A stretch of 64,000 nucleotides of DNA from Prolixibacteraceae bacterium JC049 (GTDB lineage: Bacteria > Bacteroidota > Bacteroidia > Bacteroidales > Prolixibacteraceae): NCBI GenBank assembly GCA_023369685.1, contig SACZ01000002.1, positions 310,001-374,000 on the forward strand, given 5' to 3'. The translations under genes and the position numbers were made by a program. The notes under the pieces were generated by a model, which made no database searches, was not told the DNA's origin, and was given only the letters and a program-made list of their open reading frames with translations. Shown one piece after another: positions 35,670 to 43,830 of the stretch. Every line of letters starts with the position of its first letter. Position 1 is the stretch's first letter.

Positions 35670-37514
35670 CTATTTTTTATTTAACTCGATTACCCAACCT
35701 GTTTTAGCAGGTATTGTTAATTGACTTAAATCGTTCAATTTCTTTCCTGAAGTAATTTCATATCCCGAAGTGAATCCTTCAAGCATCTCCTTAAATCGAT
35801 CGGTTTTAATGGTCTTTTCGGTTGCTTTATTATTCAACACAACCATCACTTTCTTCGAATCGTTGTATCGGAAATAGACATAAACATTGTCTTCTGGAAT
35901 GAAGTGACACATCTTCCCAGTGTGAATAACCGGATTTTTCTTACGCCACTGCAAAAGGTTTTGCATGTAGTTGAAAACATCATTTTCCACCTTTGTTCTA
36001 CCTTCTTTGGTAAACGCATTGCGCTGATCACCTTTCCATCCTCCTGGGAACTCGTATCGAATATCATCGTCACCTTTGCGCTTATCTCCTCCCATCATTA
36101 TCTCCGATCCATAATAGATTTGAGGAATTCCGCGAGTTGTAAAAAGGAAGGTAAACCCAAGCTTATACTTGTTCACATCCATTTTTACATTGGTACTGAA
36201 TCGTTGTGTATCGTGATTCTCGAGGAAGACAAACATATTGTATGGATTCGGATACAGATAGTCGGTTACAAAACTGTTGTAGATACGTTTTAGTCCATCT
36301 TTCCAACCTTGCTCATCCTCATTAAATGCATGCTCGGTTTGCCCAAACAGGTAGAAATCCATAATGGCTGGCAGTTGCGAATCATATCCATCTGGATTAT
36401 TTCCGCCAGTTTGCCAGTAAGCAATCTCTGCCGGACGATATTGCCAGCATTCACCCACAATATTTATCCACGGATATTCATTTCGAATGGCTTTTACCCA
36501 TTCTGCTGCTTTCCACTTATTGTTGTATGGATAGGTATCAATTCGAATTCCATTCAATCCTGCATATTCCACCCACCAAATAGCATTTTGCTTCAGATAA
36601 GTTAGCAACAATGGATTTTCTTGATTCAAATCAGGCATTGAGTAGTCGAACCATCCATCCTGATTCTTTCTTTTATCGGTTTTAGCCACGTATGGGTCGT
36701 GCCAGGTGGCAATTTGGAAATTCGATCGGGTGAATTCGTCAAACTGGTGAATCCATGATTTTTGTGGAAGATCTTTCATCCACCAGTGAGCTGTTCCGCA
36801 ATGGTTAGGCACCATATCCATAATCAGCTTCATGCCTCTTTTCTGACACTCTTCAGCCAATCTTTTATAATCGGCATTGGTCCCGTAGCGAGAATCAATT
36901 TTGTAGTAGTTGGAACAAGCATAAGTATGGTACGAGCACACGGGCTCGTTATCTTCCAACAGTGGAGTACTCCAAATTGAAGTGACACCAAGGTCTTTCA
37001 AATAATCCAGACGATCAATAATTCCTTGGATATCTCCTCCATGACGCCCATCCTTAATATTTCTGTTGGCCTCTTCAGCTGTATCATCAGTCGAATCGTT
37101 TTCTTCGTTTCCATTACTAAAACGATCGGGCATTAAAAGGTAAACAACATCTGAATTATCAAACGACTTAATTTCTTTCTTGCTGCGCTCCTTTAGTTCA
37201 TATTGAAGCACCTCTTTTTTTCGGCCTTTTTTTATTAAAAGCTCTATTTTCCCAGGCTTACTTTCTGGTAATATATTTAAATCGACAAACAGATAATTGG
37301 GGCTTTCCACCTGTCGAACCTGAGTTATTTCAATTCCTTCTGTTGTGGTTGTTACGCTCGATCCGGAAAGGTTCTTTCCATAGATCATTATTTGCAGTTG
37401 GGGATTTTTCATTTCTGTCCACCAGAAAGGTGGTTCAACTCGCTCGATATCAAGTTGAGCAAAAAGAGTTATTGAGGAAAGTAGTAGAGAGATAAAAAGG
37501 ACTAATCGTGTCAT
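35670..37514 (-). CDS. GH13 neopullulanase/cyclomaltodextrinase-like amylase (SusA-like)
   Basis: 614 residues from ATG 37514, which starts the signal peptide (LVLFISLLLSSITLFAQ); the frame runs 16 codons further upstream. An N-terminal cyclomaltodextrinase-type Ig domain (about 20-115: IERVEPPFWWTEMKNPQLQ) precedes the barrel. Catalytic Asp326 in GIRIDTYPY, Glu355 in IVGECW and Asp435 in ENHDTQRF are intact. This is the SusA architecture; it should cut imported maltodextrins in the periplasm. 90 bases separate it from the GH65 gene. Confidence 0.93.
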   Translation of the reverse strand: MTRLVLFISLLLSSITLFAQLDIERVEPPFWWTEMKNPQLQIMIYGKNLSGSSVTTTTEGIEITQVRQVESPNYLFVDLNILPESKPGKIELLIKKGRKKEVLQYELKERSKKEIKSFDNSDVVYLLMPDRFSNGNEENDSTDDTAEEANRNIKDGRHGGDIQGIIDRLDYLKDLGVTSIWSTPLLEDNEPVCSYHTYACSNYYKIDSRYGTNADYKRLAEECQKRGMKLIMDMVPNHCGTAHWWMKDLPQKSWIHQFDEFTRSNFQIATWHDPYVAKTDKRKNQDGWFDYSMPDLNQENPLLLTYLKQNAIWWVEYAGLNGIRIDTYPYNNKWKAAEWVKAIRNEYPWINIVGECWQYRPAEIAYWQTGGNNPDGYDSQLPAIMDFYLFGQTEHAFNEDEQGWKDGLKRIYNSFVTDYLYPNPYNMFVFLENHDTQRFSTNVKMDVNKYKLGFTFLFTTRGIPQIYYGSEIMMGGDKRKGDDDIRYEFPGGWKGDQRNAFTKEGRTKVENDVFNYMQNLLQWRKKNPVIHTGKMCHFIPEDNVYVYFRYNDSKKVMVVLNNKATEKTIKTDRFKEMLEGFTSGYEITSGKKLNDLSQLTIPAKTGWVIELNKK

Positions 37515-37604
37515 GGTCACTGTGTTTAATCGACTATTTACGAATTGGTATAAAAAATGCAAAGAGTGGGATCACCCCCCAACTCTTTGCATTGGAAAAG
37601 CCTG

Positions 37605-39908
37605 CTATTTTGTTACAGATGCATTAGCGGCCAATACAGTATTTTCGCCATCTAATACAATTTCTATCTGTTTGTCAGAATGATTTTCAATGGTAACTCC
37701 TTCTTGAGTTACATTGATTTTTAGCTGTGCTCCACGGAATACCATTTTGAAACTATAAGCACTCCATTGTGATGGAATAAATGGTTTCAAATGTAATTTT
37801 CCTTCTTTAACACGTAAGCCTCCGAAACCATAAACAACACTCATCCACGTTCCTGCCATTGAAGTAATGTGGCAACCATCTTCAGTGTCGTTATTGTAGT
37901 CATCAAGGTCAAGACGAGCAGTACGAACATACATCTCGTAAGCTTTCTCTTCTTTTCCTAGGCTTGCTGCCAAGATAGAGTGTACACAAGGAGAAAGCGA
38001 TGATTCGTGAACAGTAATTGGCTCGTAGAAATTAAAGTTACGCTCCAATTGCTCACGCGAATAATCATCTTCGAACCAGAACATACTCTGAAGTACATCA
38101 GCTTGCTTCACATAGCATGAACGAAGAATTCTATCCCACGACCAGTTTTGGTTAATAGGAAGGTGTTTAGGATCTAATTCTGCAACTGGTAAAATTTCTT
38201 TATCCAAGAAACCATCCTGCTGTAAGAATACTCCTAATTCTTTATCTTCTGACAAGTACATGTTCTCAATGATATCATTCCAGCGAGCAGTCTCTGCTTC
38301 TTCATCGAAGTTGCATTTTTTCTTCACCTCTTCGAATGTTGCAGCATGCTTCTCTTTCAAGAAGTTCATTGCTTCCAATGTGTACTTCAATGTCCAAACA
38401 GCCATTGTACTGGTGTGCCAGTTGTTGTTCACATTGTTTTCGTACTCATTAGGACCAGTAACTCCTAACATCACGTATTGCTTCTTCGCATTGGAGAAGT
38501 TAACACGCTGTGACCAGAAACGTGAAATTCCAAGAAGAACTTCAAATCCTAGTGGAGCTAAATAATCCTTATCGCCAGTGTAACGGATATAGTCATAAAT
38601 ACCGAAAGCGATAGCACCATTACGGTGGATCTCTTCGAATGTAATTTCCCACTCGTTATGACACTCTTCTCCATTCATTGTTACCATTGGGTAAAGAGCA
38701 GCACCGTCAGAGAATCCCAATTTTTCAGCATTTTCAATTGCACGATCCAACTGGTTGTGACGATATACTAACAAGTTTCGAGCTACCTCTTCGTTGGCTG
38801 TACTCAAATAGAATGGTAAACAGTATGCCTCAGTATCCCAATAAGTAGAACCTCCGTATTTCTCACCAGTAAATCCTTTAGGGCCGATATTCAGGTGAGC
38901 ATCCTTACCAGTATAAGTTTGGTTCAGGTGGAAGATATTGAAACGAATTCCTTGCTGAGCAGCAACATCGCCTTCAATGCGAATATCACTTTCTTCCCAC
39001 TTCGCTAACCAGTGGTTTACATGAGCTTCGCGAAGTGCATCAAATCCTTCTGCTACCGCTTCTGCCAGCACTTTTTGTGCTTCTTCAAGAATGGTCTCTT
39101 TTGTATAGAATTGTGAACTTAGGTTAACAGCATATTTCTCAATAGTTACTGTTTCGCCGCTTTTCACTGTTACCTTAAACTGATTGTCTACATACTTCTC
39201 ACGCTCGTTCATTGTTGGAGCTAGCTCCAACTCATCGGCACCAAGGAATGCTTTAAATTTCATTCCTGTAGCTACGTGGAATAATGTTTTACGAGTTTCA
39301 GCAACAATATATCCTTCAGTATTACCAACTGCACGAACTACTTCTGTCCAGAATTTCTCGTCGTAGTTGGCATCTTCATTTTTAATATCAGCATCCAAAT
39401 ATGGAGTGAACTCAATTTCTCCATCGAAATTAACTGCTTCAACGCTGTAACGAATTGCACCAGCTTCCGCTTTCGCCATACTCATGAAACGCTCTGACTT
39501 TACTTTAACCACATTTCCATTGGTCAATTCTGCAGTAAATTCACGAGTAAGGATTCCATGTTGCATGTTCATCTCACGACGAAAGTCGATAACCTTAGCT
39601 GTTGCCAGGTCAAGTTCAACGCCGTTTACAGTAACATTAATTCCAATCCAGTTACATGCATTCAATACTTTTGCGAAGTATTCCGGGTATCCATTTTTCC
39701 ACCAACCCACACGAGTTTTATCTGGATAATAAACACCAGCAACGTAACTTCCTTGCAATGTATCGCCCGAGTACTTTTCTTCGAAATTGGCACGTTGTCC
39801 CATTCGACCATTTCCCAAGCTACATACACTTTCTGTGATACGATTCAATTCAGGCACGAATCCTTCTTCGATTACCTTCCACTCATCGTGTATTAAATAA
39901 TTTTTCAT
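37605..39908 (-). CDS. GH65 family phosphorylase, probably maltose phosphorylase
   Basis: 767 residues (L. brevis maltose phosphorylase is ~755). No signal peptide, so cytosolic. Catalytic general acid Glu488 lies in GVTGPNEYENNVNNN; the phosphate-site HESSLSPCVHSILAA and substrate-loop NEWEITFEEIHRNGAIAF are present. It converts maltose and phosphate to glucose and beta-glucose-1-phosphate. Kojibiose, nigerose or trehalose phosphorylases share the fold, but co-transcription with amylases and beta-phosphoglucomutase supports maltose. True start is ATG 39908; TTG 39917 is an extension. Confidence 0.93.
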   Translation of the reverse strand: MKNYLIHDEWKVIEEGFVPELNRITESVCSLGNGRMGQRANFEEKYSGDTLQGSYVAGVYYPDKTRVGWWKNGYPEYFAKVLNACNWIGINVTVNGVELDLATAKVIDFRREMNMQHGILTREFTAELTNGNVVKVKSERFMSMAKAEAGAIRYSVEAVNFDGEIEFTPYLDADIKNEDANYDEKFWTEVVRAVGNTEGYIVAETRKTLFHVATGMKFKAFLGADELELAPTMNEREKYVDNQFKVTVKSGETVTIEKYAVNLSSQFYTKETILEEAQKVLAEAVAEGFDALREAHVNHWLAKWEESDIRIEGDVAAQQGIRFNIFHLNQTYTGKDAHLNIGPKGFTGEKYGGSTYWDTEAYCLPFYLSTANEEVARNLLVYRHNQLDRAIENAEKLGFSDGAALYPMVTMNGEECHNEWEITFEEIHRNGAIAFGIYDYIRYTGDKDYLAPLGFEVLLGISRFWSQRVNFSNAKKQYVMLGVTGPNEYENNVNNNWHTSTMAVWTLKYTLEAMNFLKEKHAATFEEVKKKCNFDEEAETARWNDIIENMYLSEDKELGVFLQQDGFLDKEILPVAELDPKHLPINQNWSWDRILRSCYVKQADVLQSMFWFEDDYSREQLERNFNFYEPITVHESSLSPCVHSILAASLGKEEKAYEMYVRTARLDLDDYNNDTEDGCHITSMAGTWMSVVYGFGGLRVKEGKLHLKPFIPSQWSAYSFKMVFRGAQLKINVTQEGVTIENHSDKQIEIVLDGENTVLAANASVTK

Positions 39909-40018
39909 TATTGTCAAATTTTAACCACAAGCATAGAATGCATTTACAACACACCAATTGCTTGCTTCTTAACTAAACTATGAGATTATTGCACTAATAA
40001 AATGTAATCCTCCTGGGA

Positions 40019-40666
40019 TTAGAATGATAAGCGTTCCAATGACATTTCGTTGAAAGTAGCTATTACAAAATCAGCCTGCTTAAGTACTGATTCTTCGCCA
40101 ACTCCAATACAGAACATTCCTCCGGCTTTAGCGGCTTCAACACCAGCTTGTGCATCTTCGAATACAACACACTCGCTAGGATCAACACCAACTAATTCTG
40201 CTCCGCGCAGGAATACTTCAGGGTCTGGTTTGGCATTTGTAATGGAATTCCCGTCAACAATCGCATCGAAATAGTGCTCCATATTGATTTGTTTCAAGAT
40301 GGTAGGTGCATTCTTACTGGCTGAACCCAATGCAATTTTCAATCCGGCTTCTTTAATTGTTTGGAAGAAAGCTTCTACTCCTGGAAGAATTTCATCCGGA
40401 GTCATTTTTGAAATCAGGCTCACATAATGATCGTTTTTCTTTTGAGCCATAGCTTCTTTTTCTGCATCGCTCAATTCAACGCCACCAATTTCAAGCAAGA
40501 TATCCAACGATGTCATTCTACTTACACCTTTCAAGCGTTCGTTATGCTCTTCAGTAAATTCGAATCCCAATTCGTTGGCCAACTCTTTCCACGCTACATA
40601 GTGATATTTGGCAGTATCAACTACTACTCCATCTAGATCGAAAAGACATGCTTTGATCATACTCAT
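40019..40666 (-). CDS. pgmB: Beta-phosphoglucomutase
   Basis: 215 residues, HAD superfamily with the beta-PGM cap. Motif I FDLDGVVVDTAKYHYVAW holds both catalytic aspartates and the cap His; KGVSRMTSLDILL is the cap loop, LGSASKNAP motif II, KPDPEVFL motif III and VFEDAQAGVEAAK motif IV. It isomerises beta-glucose-1-phosphate to glucose-6-phosphate in the cytosol, the natural next step after GH65. ATG 40666 is used; ATG 40660 is equally possible. Confidence 0.95.
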   Translation of the reverse strand: MSMIKACLFDLDGVVVDTAKYHYVAWKELANELGFEFTEEHNERLKGVSRMTSLDILLEIGGVELSDAEKEAMAQKKNDHYVSLISKMTPDEILPGVEAFFQTIKEAGLKIALGSASKNAPTILKQINMEHYFDAIVDGNSITNAKPDPEVFLRGAELVGVDPSECVVFEDAQAGVEAAKAGGMFCIGVGEESVLKQADFVIATFNEMSLERLSF

Positions 40667-40691
40667 TACCTAAAAATATTATGAATTGTTC

Positions 40692-42011
40692 TTACTTCTT
40701 TTTGATAAATAGTACCGAAATGGCTCCAAGCAACATTAGTACACCTGCTAAAACCAAGACGTAAATAGCTTCTTCTTTAAAGAAGATTTTAAGAATAGAA
40801 CCACCGAATATTCCACTGATAATCTGAGGAACTACTACGGTAAGGTTGAATAACCCCATGTAGATTCCCATGCTTTTAGCAGGTAGAACATCGGATAGAA
40901 TAGCATAAGGCATTGCCAAAATAGCAGCCCAGGCTACACCAATTCCAATCATTGAAATGAATAGGTGATTCGGATTTGTAAACATGAATGTTGAAACGAA
41001 TCCTAATCCACCCATAATTAAGGCAAATGAATAGACGAATTTTCGATTTGTCTTACGTATAAAGTAGGGCATTAATACAGAAAATAATGCCGCGAATAAA
41101 CTATATGCTGCAAAACAAAGACCAACCCAGTTAGCTGCTTCGTTATAATCAGCCGAGCTCGCATCGCCAATAGGTGTATTCCAATAATGCTGAGCAATTG
41201 CTGGTGTAGCATAAACCCACATTAGGAATAAAGGGAACCATGAGAACAACTGTACAATAGACAATTGCTTCATTACCTTTGGCATGTTGAACAATAGCTG
41301 AAAGAAGCCTTCTTTCTTCTCTTTGTCTTCTTGAGTAATTCCGTTGTATTCTTCAAAATCTTTTGGTGAGTGCTCTTTGGTTTTGAAAACAGTTACCAAA
41401 ACACTAATCAACAAAATGGACCCTCCCAGATAGAACGACCAGATTACCGATGGAGCTACTTCGCCTGCTGCTGCTTCGTTTTGCACACCAAACCATGTAA
41501 GAAGAAATGGCAAGGCAGAACCAATAACGGCACCAACATTAATTAAAAAACTTTGAACAGAATACCCCACATTACGCTGCTCTTCAGGAGTCATATCAGC
41601 AACTAAGGCTCTAAATGGCTGAAATGTTACATTGAAAGAACCATCCATCAATGCCAACATTAATGCACCAAATATTAAAACTCCGGCTCCACCTGCTTTT
41701 ATTACAATAGGAGCATTAGGCATAAAAAACATGGCAATCATCGATACGATAGCCCCACCCAAAATATAAGGAGAACGACGTCCTAATTTTGTCCACGTTT
41801 TATCACTTGCTGCACCTACAACAGGCTGAATAATCAATCCCATTACTGGAGCAACTAACCAGAACAACGACAATGAATGCAAGTCGGCACCCAAGTTGGA
41901 AAGAATTCTACTAGCATTGGCATTTTGTAATGCAAACCCAAACTGAACTCCAAGAAATCCGAAGCTTAAGTTCCAAATTTGCCAAAAACTGAGATTTGGT
42001 TTCTTCTTCAT
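40692..42011 (-). CDS. MFS sugar transporter (maltose-type, GPH/SLC45-like)
   Basis: 439 residues from ATG 42011 (TTG 42017 is the longer frame). Twelve membrane segments; WQIWNLSFGFLGVQFGFALQ at the start and the GRRSPYILGGAIVS loop are typical of the glycoside/sucrose-type carriers found in Bacteroidota alpha-glucan loci. It should move maltose or maltodextrin from periplasm to cytosol for GH65. First gene of the operon, with a consensus promoter and a LacI operator upstream. Confidence 0.9.
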   Translation of the reverse strand: MKKKPNLSFWQIWNLSFGFLGVQFGFALQNANASRILSNLGADLHSLSLFWLVAPVMGLIIQPVVGAASDKTWTKLGRRSPYILGGAIVSMIAMFFMPNAPIVIKAGGAGVLIFGALMLALMDGSFNVTFQPFRALVADMTPEEQRNVGYSVQSFLINVGAVIGSALPFLLTWFGVQNEAAAGEVAPSVIWSFYLGGSILLISVLVTVFKTKEHSPKDFEEYNGITQEDKEKKEGFFQLLFNMPKVMKQLSIVQLFSWFPLFLMWVYATPAIAQHYWNTPIGDASSADYNEAANWVGLCFAAYSLFAALFSVLMPYFIRKTNRKFVYSFALIMGGLGFVSTFMFTNPNHLFISMIGIGVAWAAILAMPYAILSDVLPAKSMGIYMGLFNLTVVVPQIISGIFGGSILKIFFKEEAIYVLVLAGVLMLLGAISVLFIKKK

Positions 42012-42140
42012 ATTCAATTGCTTAATTTTATTCTAAACAATGAAAGCATACAACAGATGCTTCCTCTGCTTTTGAAGAAACCATTCAGTTAATCGGAAAG
42101 TAAATCGTCTCGCAACGATTAAAAAGTTAAATCACAGTCA

Positions 42141-42172
42141 CAAATATACACACTTATACTGTTATTCTCCAA
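42141..42172 (-). promoter_or_regulatory. Promoter of the minus-strand glucan operon
   Basis: Minus strand: TTG (plus 42170-42172), 21-bp spacer, TATATTTG (plus 42141-42148), an exact TAnnTTTG. Transcription would start near 42134, about 120 bases ahead of the MFS start codon. Confidence 0.7.
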
Positions 42173-42227
42173 ATAAAGTTACTTTTTCAACCACCTATAT
42201 ATCAACACTTTCCACAAAACACCTCAT

Positions 42228-42241
42228 TGCAAACGTTTGCA
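42228..42241. promoter_or_regulatory. LacI-type operator upstream of the minus-strand glucan operon
   Basis: TGCAAACGTTTGCA is a perfect 14-bp palindrome with the central CG typical of LacI/GalR-family sites. It lies in the gap between the operon and lacI, about 55 bases upstream of the TTG box of the operon promoter. Confidence 0.8.
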
Positions 42242-42280
42242 GAAAAGAGATTTTTTTACGATTTTTTTTCTTCAGTGGCC

Positions 42281-43300
42281 TTATCTGTTTACAGAAGAGT
42301 CTCTAACGATAAGTGTTCCTGGAATAATTTCTGTTACCGGATCGTATTCCCGTTGGTCTTCTTTTATTCTTTTTATCAATATTTCTGTTGCTTTCCTTCC
42401 CATCTCATAGCCGTGCTGATCGACAGAAGTAAGCTTTGGATTTATAATATTTGAGAAACGGCCATCACTAAAACCTACCACCGAAATATCTTCCGGTATT
42501 TTAAGTCCCATATTCTGAATAGCTTGAATAGCTCCAATCGCTGTTAAATCGTTTACTGCAAACAAACTATCAGGAGGGTTTTTATATTGCATCATTTTTT
42601 GCACACAACCAGGTGCGTCTTCAAAAGTATTGGCTTCAAAAATTAATGCTTCGTCTACCTCTACATCAAAATCTTTCAATGCCTGCATGTATCCTTCTTT
42701 TCTCAATCGACCAATATCCATATGCATAGGGCCACCCAAATGAGCAATTCTTTTTCGACCTAATTTCAACAAGTGTTTAGTTGCCTGATAAGCAGCATTA
42801 AAGTCATCAATCAACACCGAATCTGCTTCAATATCAGAACAGCGACGATCGAAGAACACCATTGGAATATTGTGATCTTCCACATTATGAAGATGTTCCA
42901 AATCTTGAGTCTCTTTCGATATTGAAACTAAAACTCCGTCTACACGCTGTGCCAACAATGCTTTTGTATTGGCTACTTCTCTTACATATCTTTCGTTCGA
43001 TTGACATATAACAACAGTATAACCAGCATTATATGCAACATCTTCAATACCTGAAATTACTTGCGAAAAGAAATAATGCACTACCTCCGGAATAATTACT
43101 CCAATGGTATTACTTTTACTGTTTTTCAGACTTAGAGCTAAAGCATTAGGCTGATATTTTAACTTCGCAGCTAAATCTTTCACCATTCGTTTAGTTTCTT
43201 CACTAATATCCGGATGATCCTTTAATGCTCTGGAAACCGTTGATGCAGAAATACCTAAATGTTTTGCGATATCTTTAATTGTGACCTGGCTACTTCTCAT
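42281..43300 (-). CDS. LacI-family transcriptional regulator of the glucan locus
   Basis: 339 residues from ATG 43300 (TTG 43318 extends the frame). N-terminal LacI HTH VTIKDIAKHLGISASTVSRALKD with hinge ALALSLKNSKSNTIGV, then a type-1 periplasmic-binding-protein sensor domain (VFFDRRC, LKLGRKRIAHLGGP, FAVNDLTAIGAIQ). It lies between the two operons of the locus and faces away from SusC. Two perfect palindromes matching LacI-type sites flank it, so it very likely controls both. Bacteroides uses SusR instead; this LacI layout is common in other Bacteroidota. Ligand probably maltose or a maltodextrin (inference). Confidence 0.93.
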   Translation of the reverse strand: MRSSQVTIKDIAKHLGISASTVSRALKDHPDISEETKRMVKDLAAKLKYQPNALALSLKNSKSNTIGVIIPEVVHYFFSQVISGIEDVAYNAGYTVVICQSNERYVREVANTKALLAQRVDGVLVSISKETQDLEHLHNVEDHNIPMVFFDRRCSDIEADSVLIDDFNAAYQATKHLLKLGRKRIAHLGGPMHMDIGRLRKEGYMQALKDFDVEVDEALIFEANTFEDAPGCVQKMMQYKNPPDSLFAVNDLTAIGAIQAIQNMGLKIPEDISVVGFSDGRFSNIINPKLTSVDQHGYEMGRKATEILIKRIKEDQREYDPVTEIIPGTLIVRDSSVNR

Positions 43301-43830
43301 ACAATTAGTTGTTTTCAAACATTCTGAAGATAATTAATATCTATCAATAAAAAAATGCTCATTTACAATTTTATTGTCCTAACAAACATCTACACAGACA
43401 ATAGAAAAAACACTCACTACATATTATGAAACATATACATATGTAAAACTCATCACCCCAACTCGGTGTTTAATACAATGATAGCTTTTTTCATTAAAAT
43501 TTGATTTTGGGGTTACGATAGTGCTTTTTGCTAAAACCATTCAACAAAAACACTTACCAAACTAATTATCAACAACCTAGACACAAAAACAACATACATA
43601 CCTACCACTAACCACCAGTAACTAATAAAAAACAATCGCAAACGTTTGCGGTGTCGTTTGCAATCCGAAACATGTTATACAGCAATGTTTTGTATTAAAA
43701 AAAGATAGTTTTTTGCTGTTAATGTTAATAAATGTGAAACCTTAAGTTAATCGAAAGTTAAGTCACAGCAATCTTTAAGATTGAATTGAGGTAAATGTAA
43801 TAACAGGACAAATCTTCTAAGAATTTAACC
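43301..43830. other. Control region between lacI and SusC
   Basis: 530 bases with no gene. It holds a LacI operator (43637-43650), an extra half-site (43655-43662) and a -7-like TAGTTTTTTG at 43706-43715, about 115 bases ahead of the SusC ATG; I found no TTG at the consensus spacing. The distal half is A/T-rich with no strong hairpin. Confidence 0.55.
43637..43650. promoter_or_regulatory. LacI-type operator upstream of SusC
   Basis: CGCAAACGTTTGCG, a perfect 14-bp palindrome sharing the 12-bp core GCAAACGTTTGC with the site at 42228-42241. A further half-site CGTTTGCA follows at 43655-43662, its CG 12 bases downstream of the operator centre. Confidence 0.8.

Noticed and set aside
35904-36293. 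129-codon antisense frame over the GH13 gene
   Set aside because: Opposite strand of a gene with intact catalytic motifs; no independent support.
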